This document shows, in pieces, positions 25,646 through 33,695 of a stretch of DNA of 64,000 bases. The stretch comes from Levilactobacillus lindianensis. Lineage in GTDB: Bacteria; Bacillota; Bacilli; Lactobacillales; Lactobacillaceae. A model generated the notes under the pieces. The model was given only the letters and a program-made list of their open reading frames with translations, was not told where the DNA came from and did no database searches. The position numbers were made by a program, and so were the translations under genes. Location: NCBI RefSeq assembly GCF_003946095.1, contig NZ_RHOD01000013.1, positions 1 through 64,000 of the forward strand. The letters are read 5' to 3'. Position 1 is the stretch's first letter. The number at the start of each line of letters is the position of its first letter.

Positions 25646-27112
25646 TTACTTCATAATTTGAATAAGTTTCGTATTTGCCGTGATGTAACCCCCAGCCACC
25701 TTGTACCGCTTATGACTAATCATCCCCGTAATCCCACCAAAGGAATAGTCCCAGCCTTTAACAGTAACCGTTTGGCCCTTGGCGATCCGCTTGATTCGCC
25801 GTTGTAAGTTCACATCCCGATACAAGTTGATATTGGCTTTAGTTTTGACCTTAGCAACTATTTTAGGCTTAGTTGGTGAAACCAGTTGCTTATTCCCGGT
25901 GATATAAGTTCCATCCGCCAGCTGGTAGCGTGTCAAATAACCTTTTTTAATCATCTTCACCACCTGGACCGACGTTCCTTGCTTCAGATGACGAACTTTG
26001 TCTTTAAGTGGTAGTCCCTGATACAAGTTCGTTCCTCTTGGGGACGTCACATAGAGCTGCTGCTGATCACCCTGCCAATACAAATTGTCTACATATGCCT
26101 TCTTGGCGGTAATATAGCTACCGTCACGTAACTTATAGCGCGGGTTACCATGACGCGATTCGGCTCGATCAACCACATCAAATACCGGTGCATAGGTCCG
26201 CGGCTTCTTCAGATAATGGTGGATCCGCTCGCTCTTTTTGAAATTAACACTTTTATAGGTGTAAAAATTCTGTCTGCCATAAACCTTCAGTAACGTCGGC
26301 ACTTTCACCTCTGGCTGAACCACTGGATTCTTGGTATAGGTGATGGTTACTGGTTCGACTTGGGTTTCGCCCGTTTGAGTTTCATCTACTTGGACCTTGT
26401 CCATTTGGCTCTCAGCCGTTTGGTCCTGAATAAATTCAACTTTATCGGTATTTGCCGTGTAACCCGCAATCTGTGGAATTAGAAAATGGTTCGTATCCGT
26501 ATAGACTTCTCCCGGATAACCGGTGATTACCCGCGGATTCTGATAATCAGAGAACGCCTTTTCCGGAACCGCGCTGCCGTCTGCCATCTTATAAGTCAGG
26601 CTTAACGTCACCGTCGCTGGAATGTAGGGGAGCTTCTCATGCGGAATCTCGCAATACAGTGTGCCACTAATTTTAGGTTTCTCTATTGCAAGTTCATTAA
26701 ACTTCTCAGCACTAAAAGCCTGACCAACTGTCCGTTCTGAGAACATGGATAAATCCGTATCTTCTGGAACTCCCAGGTATCGATTAGCTTGCACTGGTGT
26801 CCAAACATTGTTCGTCACAAAACTCATGGTCTGCCAGAGTCTGTCAAGACGCATGCCCCCATCCGCATATTTGTCAAAAAGGTTCCCAAAAGTGGTTTCA
26901 TCAGTTAGGTCATACCCATCCTGCAAAGATTGATTCAAAAGTTTGCCTTCATATGGACCATAACCATCGTAAGAGAATCCCAACACGTGGGTGGATTCCA
27001 GGTCTGTCGCCGTCACCTCACTCGCAGACACCCGGGTGTCTCCACCAGCCATTCCCGTCAGTCCGAGCACCAGCGCCAAACCAACTATGATTATTGTTCG
27101 TAGTCTTTTCAT
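25646..27112 (-). CDS. Secreted DUF5776 surface protein, paralogue 3
   Basis: The protein has about 488 residues: signal peptide (about 1-33), variable N-terminal region with a NNVWTPVQANRYLG segment, a MucBP-like domain (about 165-230, GYTANTDKVEF), a short spacer rich in Gln, Thr and Val, then three DUF5776 modules. The last 210 residues are very similar to paralogue 4, including the RNYQLADGTYITGN-like and INLYRDVNLQRRIKRIAKGQ segments, which suggests recent duplication or gene conversion. The ATG at 27112 follows GGAGGGG. A promoter with an internal cre box lies upstream. Confidence 0.87.
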   Translation of the reverse strand: MKRLRTIIIVGLALVLGLTGMAGGDTRVSASEVTATDLESTHVLGFSYDGYGPYEGKLLNQSLQDGYDLTDETTFGNLFDKYADGGMRLDRLWQTMSFVTNNVWTPVQANRYLGVPEDTDLSMFSERTVGQAFSAEKFNELAIEKPKISGTLYCEIPHEKLPYIPATVTLSLTYKMADGSAVPEKAFSDYQNPRVITGYPGEVYTDTNHFLIPQIAGYTANTDKVEFIQDQTAESQMDKVQVDETQTGETQVEPVTITYTKNPVVQPEVKVPTLLKVYGRQNFYTYKSVNFKKSERIHHYLKKPRTYAPVFDVVDRAESRHGNPRYKLRDGSYITAKKAYVDNLYWQGDQQQLYVTSPRGTNLYQGLPLKDKVRHLKQGTSVQVVKMIKKGYLTRYQLADGTYITGNKQLVSPTKPKIVAKVKTKANINLYRDVNLQRRIKRIAKGQTVTVKGWDYSFGGITGMISHKRYKVAGGYITANTKLIQIMK

Positions 27113-27159
27113 CTTAAGCCCCTCCAAACCCGCAGCATTTGTGATATCTTGTTAAACTC

Positions 27160-27188
27160 AGTATATGTGAAAGCGTTTACAAACTCAA
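27160..27188 (-). promoter_or_regulatory. Promoter of paralogue 3 with a cre box in the spacer
   Basis: TTGAGT and TATACT are separated by 17 nt. The spacer holds TGTAAACGCTTTCA (27168-27181 on the plus strand as TGAAAGCGTTTACA), which matches the CcpA cre consensus TGWNANCGNTNNCA at every position. A CcpA dimer here should block RNA polymerase. Confidence 0.85.
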
Positions 27189-27233
27189 CTAAATCCGAGC
27201 AGCCTGTCTTAAATTACGTTAATTTTCCCATGC

Positions 27234-27268
27234 AAAAAGGCATCCAAGCGTTTTAATCTTGGATGCCA
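27234..27268 (-). terminator. Terminator of DUF5776 paralogue 4
   Basis: GGCATCCAAG pairs with CTTGGATGCC, followed by TTTTTG on the minus strand. Confidence 0.9.
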
Positions 27269-27273
27269 AAGAT

Positions 27274-28743
27274 TTATTTCATAACTTTAATAAGGGCTTT
27301 ACTGGCGGTGATGTAGCCCCCGGCCACCTTATAACGCTTACGACTGGTCATTCCCGTAATCCCACCAAAGGCATAATCCCAGCCTTTAACGGCCACGGTC
27401 TGGCCCTTGGCGATTCGCTTGATTCGCCGTTGTAAATTTACATCACGGTACAAGTTGATATTGGCTTTAGCTTTGACCTTAGCAACTGCCTCAGGCTTAG
27501 TTGGCGAAACCAACTGCTTATTTCCGGTAATATAAGTCCCATCGGCCAGCTGGTAGCGCGTCAGATGACCCTTTCTCACCATTTGCACTACCTGGACTGA
27601 ACGACCCTGCTTCAAGTGCCGAACCTTATTCGTTAACGGCAGCCCCTGGTATAAATTCGTTCCCCTAGGACTCGTGACATAGAGTGTTGTTTGTTCGCCT
27701 TGCCAGTAGAGCTTATTCACAAAAGCCGCCTTAGCCGTGATATAACTCCCATCCCTCAGCAAATAACGGGGATTTCCAGCCTTAGAGGTTGCTGTCCCTA
27801 CAACATCAAAGACTGGGGCATACGTCCGCGGTTTCTTAACATAGTGGTGCAGGCGTTCAGCCTTCTTGAAATTGACATGTTGGTAACGATAGAAGCCACG
27901 CTTGCCGTAGACCTTAAAAAGCGTCTTGACCGGCTTCAGTTCACTCGGCGTCGCTACCGAATTCTTAGTATAAGTAATCGTCACTGGCTTTGCTTTCGTC
28001 GCGTCCGTTCCCTTCTGGGTAAAGGTTACGGTATTCACATTCGCCGTGTAACCTGAGATTTGAGGGATCAGATAGTGTGGTGTATCTTGATAGACCTCCC
28101 CCTCAAAGCCTTTAATCGTCTTCGTTGCTGTGGTTTTTGTATCACTTGTGGGATTGTCGCTAATATCTGTAACCGAAGCTGGTAAATTTGAGCCGTTCGC
28201 CATCTGATAAGTCAATTGCAGGGCCATATTTGGTTCCCTCATCGGAAGGTTATAGTCTATTTTAATAGCCGTTGCGTTGGCATCATAAGTTGGTGTCTCT
28301 TTCATATCCCGATCAAACTGTGTCACATTTAACACTTGATTATCCACAAGCATATTTGAAACATCTGCATCAGTTATTGCCGGAGACGTGTCGTTCATAA
28401 ATGGTTTCAACATTTGAACGCCTTGTACAGGTTCCCAAATATGGGTCGGCACATAATTGGCTACTTTAAAATTTTCCTGTAACATTCCCGCTTTACCGAA
28501 CCCACTTACAACGACCGCCTGGTCAAAAAGTTCGCCGTAGGTTAGTGGCAGATCAAGCTTCGAAAACGGTATAACAAATTCGAAATTACTTTTGTCTGCC
28601 CAGCAATTGAAAGAAACCACGGCATCATCTGCGGCCTTGGCAGTAGTTACTGCCCCCATTGACCCTGGACCCGTCACGACTAGCCCTATGACAAGTCCAA
28701 CAATAACTTCTAAAATACCGCTTACCCATTGCTGCTTTTTCAT
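27274..28743 (-). CDS. Secreted DUF5776 surface protein, paralogue 4
   Basis: The 489-residue protein has a signal peptide (about 1-38), a variable N-terminal region with LTYGELFDQ and THIWEPVQGVQML segments, a MucBP-like domain (about 170-260, GYTANVNTVTF) and three DUF5776 modules. Its C-terminal 210 residues are nearly the same as in paralogue 3, while the N-terminal regions differ strongly. It has no LPXTG motif. The ATG follows AAGGGAGA. The promoter carries a cre box, so expression is probably repressed by preferred sugars. Confidence 0.87.
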   Translation of the reverse strand: MKKQQWVSGILEVIVGLVIGLVVTGPGSMGAVTTAKAADDAVVSFNCWADKSNFEFVIPFSKLDLPLTYGELFDQAVVVSGFGKAGMLQENFKVANYVPTHIWEPVQGVQMLKPFMNDTSPAITDADVSNMLVDNQVLNVTQFDRDMKETPTYDANATAIKIDYNLPMREPNMALQLTYQMANGSNLPASVTDISDNPTSDTKTTATKTIKGFEGEVYQDTPHYLIPQISGYTANVNTVTFTQKGTDATKAKPVTITYTKNSVATPSELKPVKTLFKVYGKRGFYRYQHVNFKKAERLHHYVKKPRTYAPVFDVVGTATSKAGNPRYLLRDGSYITAKAAFVNKLYWQGEQTTLYVTSPRGTNLYQGLPLTNKVRHLKQGRSVQVVQMVRKGHLTRYQLADGTYITGNKQLVSPTKPEAVAKVKAKANINLYRDVNLQRRIKRIAKGQTVAVKGWDYAFGGITGMTSRKRYKVAGGYITASKALIKVMK

Positions 28744-28839
28744 AGTCTCTATCTCCCTTAGTTGTCCGCCTAAAGCTTATCTATCTCACTAAATGACTAG
28801 ATCCTAATTTTATACGGGAAACGATATACACTCGACTTA

Positions 28840-28868
28840 ATTATAGAAGCAAACGCTTACATTATCAA
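28840..28868 (-). promoter_or_regulatory. Promoter of paralogue 4 with a cre box in the spacer
   Basis: TTGATA and TATAAT are separated by 17 nt. The spacer holds TGTAAGCGTTTGCT (28848-28861), matching the cre consensus at 13 of 14 positions. Confidence 0.8.
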
Positions 28869-28902
28869 TTTGTCTGTAAATTAACCTTCAAAATCTAGAC
28901 AA

Positions 28903-28946
28903 AATAAAAAGCGCTCAACCGGTCAAAAGATCAATTGAACGCTTTT
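28903..28946 (-). terminator. Terminator of the candidate small RNA
   Basis: GCGTTCAA pairs with TTGAGCGC, extended by flanking A/T pairs, with a T run on the minus strand. Confidence 0.85.
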
Positions 28947-29114
28947 CCCACAGCATTCGTCGAAACGAATGGATTTATCTCGGAATCCACATTCCCTCAA
29001 AATCAGACACGTCACAATACGGTGACATATGTGCCCTGCTGACAAATTCACCTAGCCGCTTGCGCGGACGCCCCTTGCAAGCAAGGAACGCGTGATTTCT
29101 CGACTCATCGCATA
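28903..29114 (-). ncRNA. Candidate independent small RNA (about 210 nt)
   Basis: A strong minus-strand promoter (TTGAAG, 17 nt, TATGAT at 29121-29149) is followed by about 210 nt without a convincing protein frame, ending in a long terminator (AAAGCGTTCAA with TTGAGCGCTTT, then TTATTTT). Inside are several hairpins: CCTTGC-TTGCAAGG, GTCAC/GTGAC and CATTCGT-TTCG-ACGAATG. It lies between the convergent-free ends of the 29153 gene and paralogue 4. I could not match it to 6S, SRP, tmRNA, RNase P or T-box hallmarks. Confidence 0.65.
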
Positions 29115-29120
29115 CAGAGA

Positions 29121-29149
29121 ATCATAGCACAGACTCCCCGTCGCTTCAA
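29121..29149 (-). promoter_or_regulatory. Promoter of the candidate small RNA
   Basis: TTGAAG and TATGAT are separated by exactly 17 nt. It overlaps the intergenic space directly after the 29153 gene stop. Confidence 0.75.
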
Positions 29150-29152
29150 GCC

Positions 29153-29635
29153 TTATTTTTTCTTGACGTCAGTTTCCTCACGGTTGGCTTCAGCCGTTTG
29201 GAGCTTTTCAATCTGCAACTTCAGCCAGTCATGGAGACTCTGGTCGGCCGTTTCCGCCTGATCGACGTAAGTATCGGCCGGAGCCAAGGCATCGATCCGC
29301 AAGCCCGAGACATTGATGTCGGGCGTCTCAATTACGGCATAGACGTTCAATGGGTCCTCAACGTCGGTCGTCATAATCTTCCCGATTGTCTTGGTGTCTT
29401 GCAGTGGCAGGTTAATCACACTGAGCTCTAAGCGCACTGAGATGTCCGTACCGGTCACCGTCAGGGTTGCCTGGGCAAGTGTGTCCGCCTGAATCTTTTC
29501 CCGCATGAAGGCTGCTAGAGGCGCCATCACGCCGTCTGGGTCGGCGAAGAATTTCGCCTGGGTCGTCTTCTGTTCCAAATGTTCCAAGTTATCGGCTTCA
29601 ACAGCCGCCATAAAATCATCTACGTTGCGTTTCAT
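29153..29635 (-). CDS. Hypothetical cytoplasmic protein
   Basis: The 160-residue acidic protein has no signal peptide, membrane segment or motif I recognise. The middle (about 55-110) is rich in beta-forming residues (LTVTGTDISVRLELSVINL) and the last 35 residues look helical and charged. The ATG follows GAGGTG. It starts about 20 bp after the membrane protein gene 29656..30069, so both are likely one transcript. Confidence 0.65.
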   Translation of the reverse strand: MKRNVDDFMAAVEADNLEHLEQKTTQAKFFADPDGVMAPLAAFMREKIQADTLAQATLTVTGTDISVRLELSVINLPLQDTKTIGKIMTTDVEDPLNVYAVIETPDINVSGLRIDALAPADTYVDQAETADQSLHDWLKLQIEKLQTAEANREETDVKKK

Positions 29636-29655
29636 TTTAGCTTAACACCTCGTTA

Positions 29656-30069
29656 TTATTTCTGGAACCGTCGCCGGTCTTCTCGTTCCCGCTCAGCCTT
29701 CCGTAATCGTAAGGCCAACACCAACCAATAGGCATTGGCTGCGATAACGGCTAGGCTTGCCAGGGCCATACCCAACCGAACCATAATGTCCGCGTGCCCG
29801 TACCACATGGTCAGGATCACCCCGACTGGCGCCAGCGTATAGAGCGCCATGATCAGCCCCATCAGGTAGAAAGAAAGCCGCCAGTTCAATGCCGCCATCA
29901 CAATCGGAATCGCGTAAAACAGCAGCGCTAGCAGTGATGTATGCCAGAATTCCGTCATCGAATTTTCCTGGCCACTGCCCGTAACAAAGGACCGGGTCAT
30001 TAAAAAGTTAATTACCCAGAACCCAAAGAGAGAAATGATGTCCCAAGCAATTACGTTACGATCTTTCAT
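29656..30069 (-). CDS. Hypothetical membrane protein
   Basis: The 137-residue protein has four predicted membrane segments (about 9-26, 45-62, 66-88 and 97-120) and a strongly basic/acidic C-terminal tail (RLRKAEREREDRRRFQK), likely in the cytoplasm. I do not recognise the family. The ATG is preceded by GGAG. It is probably co-transcribed with the downstream hypothetical gene. Confidence 0.65.
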   Translation of the reverse strand: MKDRNVIAWDIISLFGFWVINFLMTRSFVTGSGQENSMTEFWHTSLLALLFYAIPIVMAALNWRLSFYLMGLIMALYTLAPVGVILTMWYGHADIMVRLGMALASLAVIAANAYWLVLALRLRKAEREREDRRRFQK

Positions 30070-30102
30070 TTTAGAATTAAACTCCTCAATATAGTTAAGA
30101 AT

Positions 30103-30135
30103 AAGAAAAAGGCGCCACCAAACCGACGACGCCTT
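30103..30135 (-). terminator. Terminator of lplA
   Basis: AAGGCG pairs with CGCCTT around a 15-nt loop, followed by TTTCTT on the minus strand. Confidence 0.7.
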
Positions 30136-30200
30136 CAGTCAATTTATTCTATTCTAACGTATTCGCCAGATAAAATCAGCAGATCTCCCAAATCAGATGG

Positions 30201-31214
30201 TTAATCGACTAATAAGTCAATGACGTCAGCGGTATCGATCCCGTTGAAGTATTGCTGGGTATCGACGCTATTCAAGACGGCCGCGACATCCTTGCGGTCA
30301 TATCGAACACCGGCCAACTTATCCGCCAGTTCGGTGGCGTCACCAGGGCCAAAGAAGTCCCCAAAGAACGTGATCTTTTCAATCTTGCTAGCCGTGATCA
30401 TCAACCGGGCATCGATCGTTCCGGCCGTGAAGTGTTGCCGTTTCTTGACCGTGAACTCCGGTGAATTCCCGTAAACCCAATCCCAGTTAGCGTAATAATC
30501 ATTAAAGATCTTGTCGATAGCGGCCTGTTCACTATCCGCAATCTGAACCTCCTTATCCGCAATCTTAGCGAGGTCGTCGACGTGGAAGAGTTCCTTTAAC
30601 AGCGTATCTCTGAATTCAGGCACGGTCAGGTCCTGGTATTGGGACGCTAAGAACGGCTTCAGATTCGTCACCCGTGAGCGAACAGACTTGATCCCCTTGG
30701 ACTTCATCTTGTCGGCAGGCACGTTTAAGGCGTGCGCGATCACATCTTGGTCGACGTCAAGCATCAGGGTCCCGTGGGAGAAGGTCTTCCCACTGTGCGA
30801 GTACATCGCATTGCCGGAGAACTTCTTGCCGTCGACTAGAATATCGTTTCGGCCAGAAACTTCTGCGGTCGTAGCCCCCATGGCGTGAAGAGCATCGACA
30901 ATCGGTTGAACGAAGGACTTAAAGTCCCCAAATTCTTCACTGTCGCTGTCAACCACGAAGCTGAAACACAGGTTACCCAGGTCTTGGTACACGGCCCCAC
31001 CCCCGGATAACCGGCGAGTGACGGTAATGCCTTGTTCCTCAACGTACTTCTGGTTAATTTCTTCCAGCGTATTTTGGTTCCGGCCGACGATGATGCAAGG
31101 GCCTTCGTAATAAAATAGGACCAATGGTTCATCGAATTTTTTGTTATTCATTAAGTATTGTTCCGTTGCCAGGTTCCGGCGAATATCGTGAGACTTCATG
31201 GCATACCAGTACAT
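30201..31214 (-). CDS. lplA: Lipoate-protein ligase A
   Basis: The 337-residue protein has the lipoate-binding motif RRLSGGGAVYQDLGN (about 68-82), the catalytic Lys region ILVDGKKFSGNA (near 130) and the HGTLMLDVD segment, followed by the small C-terminal domain. It attaches lipoate, via lipoyl-AMP, to E2 or GcvH subunits. No dehydrogenase genes are nearby, so it is a stand-alone salvage gene. The ATG has a weak AAGGGG site upstream. It ends at its own terminator. Confidence 0.93.
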   Translation of the reverse strand: MYWYAMKSHDIRRNLATEQYLMNNKKFDEPLVLFYYEGPCIIVGRNQNTLEEINQKYVEEQGITVTRRLSGGGAVYQDLGNLCFSFVVDSDSEEFGDFKSFVQPIVDALHAMGATTAEVSGRNDILVDGKKFSGNAMYSHSGKTFSHGTLMLDVDQDVIAHALNVPADKMKSKGIKSVRSRVTNLKPFLASQYQDLTVPEFRDTLLKELFHVDDLAKIADKEVQIADSEQAAIDKIFNDYYANWDWVYGNSPEFTVKKRQHFTAGTIDARLMITASKIEKITFFGDFFGPGDATELADKLAGVRYDRKDVAAVLNSVDTQQYFNGIDTADVIDLLVD

Positions 31215-31493
31215 AGACCTAAGACCCCTTTCAAATTACACAGCCACCGGGTGAGGCCCGGCTACGCTAAATGATAGCACGCTCTGAAAACGATTACAAT
31301 TTACACGTATTCTATGGAAGAATTTTGCTATAAATGGGTTGATATTGGGGTGGAAAAACATCTCGGAACGTGGTGTGAGGGAACGCCGACACGCAACCTT
31401 ATTGGAGCTTGGTGTGGTTTGTTGGGAGCGGACCTCTCGCTTTGTGGTTGCGGACTTCTGGTTTGGCGGTTTTGTTTTTTTGGTTTAGACGGT
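31215..31493. other. Intergenic region with a G/T-skewed stretch
   Basis: From about 31318 to 31490 the plus strand is unusually rich in G and T and poor in C and A compared with its surroundings. A TATAAA box lies at about 31329-31334. The only open frame there (71 codons, rich in Trp, Cys and Gly) has no ribosome site and does not look like a protein. It leads directly into hairpin copy B. Confidence 0.4.
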
Positions 31494-31612
31494 CGAAACG
31501 TGCGATCAAAGGCAGCCGACTCCGCTTAACCCCGATAAGCTGGTAATCCAAAACCAGGATTATCAGCTTATCGACGTTAATGCTCATCGGCTAACCGCCT
31601 TTGATCGCACTC
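31494..31612. repeat. Copy B of the covarying 120-nt hairpin element
   Basis: It aligns to copy A (3334..3452) with no gap. The outer stem is GTGCGATCAAAGGC with GCCTTTGATCGCAC, then AGCCGA with TCGGCT, then GATAAGCTG with CAGCTTATC, then TAATCC with GGATTA around the same AAAACCA loop. Each stem differs from copy A in both arms, keeping the pairing. The blocks TCCGCTTAACCC and TCGACGTTAATGCTCA are unchanged. Confidence 0.8.
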
Positions 31613-31617
31613 TTTTA

Positions 31618-31676
31618 TAAAAAAAACGCCAGACCGAAGTCTGACGTCAGCCGCGTCAGGGTTCACCCCTGGCGTT
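31618..31676 (-). terminator. Terminator of the Rrf2-family gene
   Basis: AACGCCAG pairs with CTGGCGTT around a structured loop; eight T follow on the minus strand. Confidence 0.85.
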
Positions 31677-31765
31677 GAAAGTATGGCCATTAATGGTGGC
31701 CGTAGTCACCATCCCTTTTATCCCTTCATTATAATCGCTTTATCGAAATAATTATAGCAGAATGC

Positions 31766-32236
31766 CTAGTCCTTCTGCTTATTCACCAACCGCCGGAAGT
31801 AACCGTGGCCGTGGAGGTCTTCCTTCAGATCCGTCATCGTAAATTGATGATAGAACTTCCGGTAGTCCTCATCAGCGAGGGTAAACAGGTCTGTCAACGT
31901 TTGCGAGATGTTGGCCGAGATATCCGTATCATCGGTCGTCTGAGTCCCCTTGGAATCCCCAGTAATGAATCGGGCGTAACTGATAGTCGGGGGAATCGTC
32001 AGGTCGTAGAGTTCCCCAACGTTAATCTCATCAAGATTGCGCAGGAGTTGGTACCCGCCGTTTTTCCCGACGGAACCTTCGATGTACCCCTGCTTATGGA
32101 GTACGGAGAGAATGTTGCGGATCATCACCGCATTCAATTGAAGTGACGTTGCCAGTTCGCGGCTTGCAATCTTCCGGGGCCGATTCTCATCCAGATAGAG
32201 CAAGCTATGGACTGCAACGGAAAAGTCTAATCTCAT
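31766..32236 (-). CDS. Rrf2-family transcriptional regulator
   Basis: The 156-residue protein has the winged-helix layout of Rrf2: MRLDFSVAVHSLLYL at the start, a recognition helix near IASRELATSLQLNAVMIRNILSVL and the GKNGGYQLLR wing. The Cys cluster that binds an Fe-S centre in IscR/NsrR types is absent, so it probably senses by another route. It is monocistronic with its own terminator. Upstream lies an inverted repeat that may be its operator. Confidence 0.88.
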   Translation of the reverse strand: MRLDFSVAVHSLLYLDENRPRKIASRELATSLQLNAVMIRNILSVLHKQGYIEGSVGKNGGYQLLRNLDEINVGELYDLTIPPTISYARFITGDSKGTQTTDDTDISANISQTLTDLFTLADEDYRKFYHQFTMTDLKEDLHGHGYFRRLVNKQKD

Positions 32237-32546
32237 CGTCTAGCCATCGCTTTCAAAAAGTCTGTATTCGCATGTAACCAATACAGATATCATACCACAA
32301 AACCGCGGCAGGGCGATGAGAAAGCGGCGACCCCCTGAGAACTTTCTCATAGAGAATATACATGCATATTATTCTAACAAATTGTATAGATTGAGTCCCT
32401 AAATAGGTAGTTAGACAAGCAAATTGTCCAACTACCACCTTTTAGGTTAAATTTTTTATCATTTTAACTATTGTCTGCGAAACTTGATACATCAGAGTTT
32501 ATGAGCTTTTTATGAAGAAATCATGATTAAAATTAAAAAATAAGGG
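32237..32546. other. Divergent intergenic region between rrf2 and opp
   Basis: It contains the rrf2 upstream operator candidate, a hairpin with ATGAGAAAG/CTTTCTCAT arms (32313-32352), and a hairpin with GGTAGTT-GAC and GTC-AACTACC arms (32406-32436), but no gene. The AT content rises toward the opp promoter. Confidence 0.5.
32261..32287. promoter_or_regulatory. Inverted repeat upstream of the Rrf2 gene
   Basis: TCTGTATT and AATACAGA are separated by 11 nt, next to a TATGAT -10 box on the minus strand. It is a candidate site for autoregulation. Confidence 0.5.
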
Positions 32547-32575
32547 TTGTAAATGAGAATTTGATTAATTATAAT
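32547..32575 (+). promoter_or_regulatory. Promoter of the opp operon
   Basis: TTGTAA and TATAAT are separated by exactly 17 nt, about 100 nt before the oppD start. Confidence 0.8.
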
Positions 32576-32681
32576 CAGAACCAATTATTGTTCGATAGCC
32601 GATTGAATACGCAGGAACGTTTATTCATCGGGCTCAATCTACATAATGAGAGGTAGATTAGAACATTGGGGAGGGATTTCC

Positions 32682-33695
32682 GTGAAAACCGCATCAAACT
32701 TTCTAGATATTAAAGACGTCAGCACGGCTTTCAAGATTAACGGACACTACTACGACGCCATCTCCCACATTAACCTCCAAGTCCAACACGACGAAATTCT
32801 CGCCATCGTTGGTGAATCAGGGTGTGGTAAGAGTACTTTAGCCACAACGATTATGGGCCTTCATGATCCAGCCGAAACCAAAATTTCTGGTTCCGTCGAC
32901 TTCGAAGGAACCGACCTACTTGGCTTAGACGAAGATGGTTATAACCAATTCAGAGGTGCCAAGATTGGCATGATCTTCCAAGATCCCCTGTCAGCCTTGA
33001 ATCCCCTCAAACGTATTGAGGACCAAATTAGTGAGGTCATGGATTACCATACTTCCCTATCTAAGACGGCCAAGCATGACCGCGTGATTGAACTGCTCAA
33101 CCAAGTTGGGATCGTCAACCCCGAACGAACGGCGCACCAGTATCCCCACGAATTATCAGGAGGGATGCGGCAACGGGTCATCATTGCCATCGCCATTGCC
33201 TGCAAACCAGACTTAATCATTGCCGACGAACCAACGACGGCGTTGGACGTGACGATTCAAGCACAAATCTTGGATGTTCTCAGAGACATTCAACGTGAGA
33301 ACCACGCCGGTATCATCCTCATCACGCATGACTTGGGGGTTGTGGCCGAAACAGCCGACCGAGTTGCCGTTATGTACGCCGGCCAGATCGTGGAACAAGG
33401 AACCGCGGAACAAATCTTCAATTCACCGGAACACCCTTACACCCGTTCCCTCTTACGGTCGATGCCGCAACGAGACAACGAAAACGATGACCTCTACGTC
33501 ATTCAGGGTAACGTGCCTTCCTTACAGAAGATGCCTAGCAAGGGTGACCGGTTCGCCCCACGGATCCCTTGGGTACCAGCCAGTGCCCACGAAGAACACC
33601 CGACAATGCACGAAGTTGCGCCGGGCCACGAAGTCCGTTGTACCTGCTACAAGGACTTCACATTTCCAGATGAGAAGGGGAGCGTGACGGAATGA
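32682..33695 (+). CDS. oppD: Oligopeptide ABC transporter ATP-binding protein OppD
   Basis: The protein has about 337 residues: Walker [11 protein letters not shown]-loop region [11 protein letters not shown], signature LSGGMRQRV, Walker [13 protein letters not shown] and the H-loop ITHDLG. The C-terminal oligopeptide-transporter extension carries the Cys pair in RCTCYKD. It powers uptake of oligopeptides with OppF. I take the GTG at 32682 after GGGGAGGG; an ATG at 32646 lies before that site. It is first in oppDFBCA and overlaps oppF by 4 nt. Confidence 0.93.
   Translation: MKTASNFLDIKDVSTAFKINGHYYDAISHINLQVQHDEILAIVGESGCGKSTLATTIMGLHDPAETKISGSVDFEGTDLLGLDEDGYNQFRGAKIGMIFQDPLSALNPLKRIEDQISEVMDYHTSLSKTAKHDRVIELLNQVGIVNPERTAHQYPHELSGGMRQRVIIAIAIACKPDLIIADEPTTALDVTIQAQILDVLRDIQRENHAGIILITHDLGVVAETADRVAVMYAGQIVEQGTAEQIFNSPEHPYTRSLLRSMPQRDNENDDLYVIQGNVPSLQKMPSKGDRFAPRIPWVPASAHEEHPTMHEVAPGHEVRCTCYKDFTFPDEKGSVTE

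Noticed and set aside
29153-30069. Toxin-antitoxin or secretion pair reading of the two hypothetical genes
   Set aside because: Sizes, membrane layout and spacing give no specific support for either.
31314-31529. A 71-codon plus-strand frame rich in Trp, Cys and Gly
   Set aside because: No ribosome site, odd composition caused by the G/T-skewed DNA, and it runs into the structured hairpin.
32406-32436. Terminator of a divergent transcript before opp
   Set aside because: The hairpin has no T run in either direction; it is more likely an operator or leader structure.
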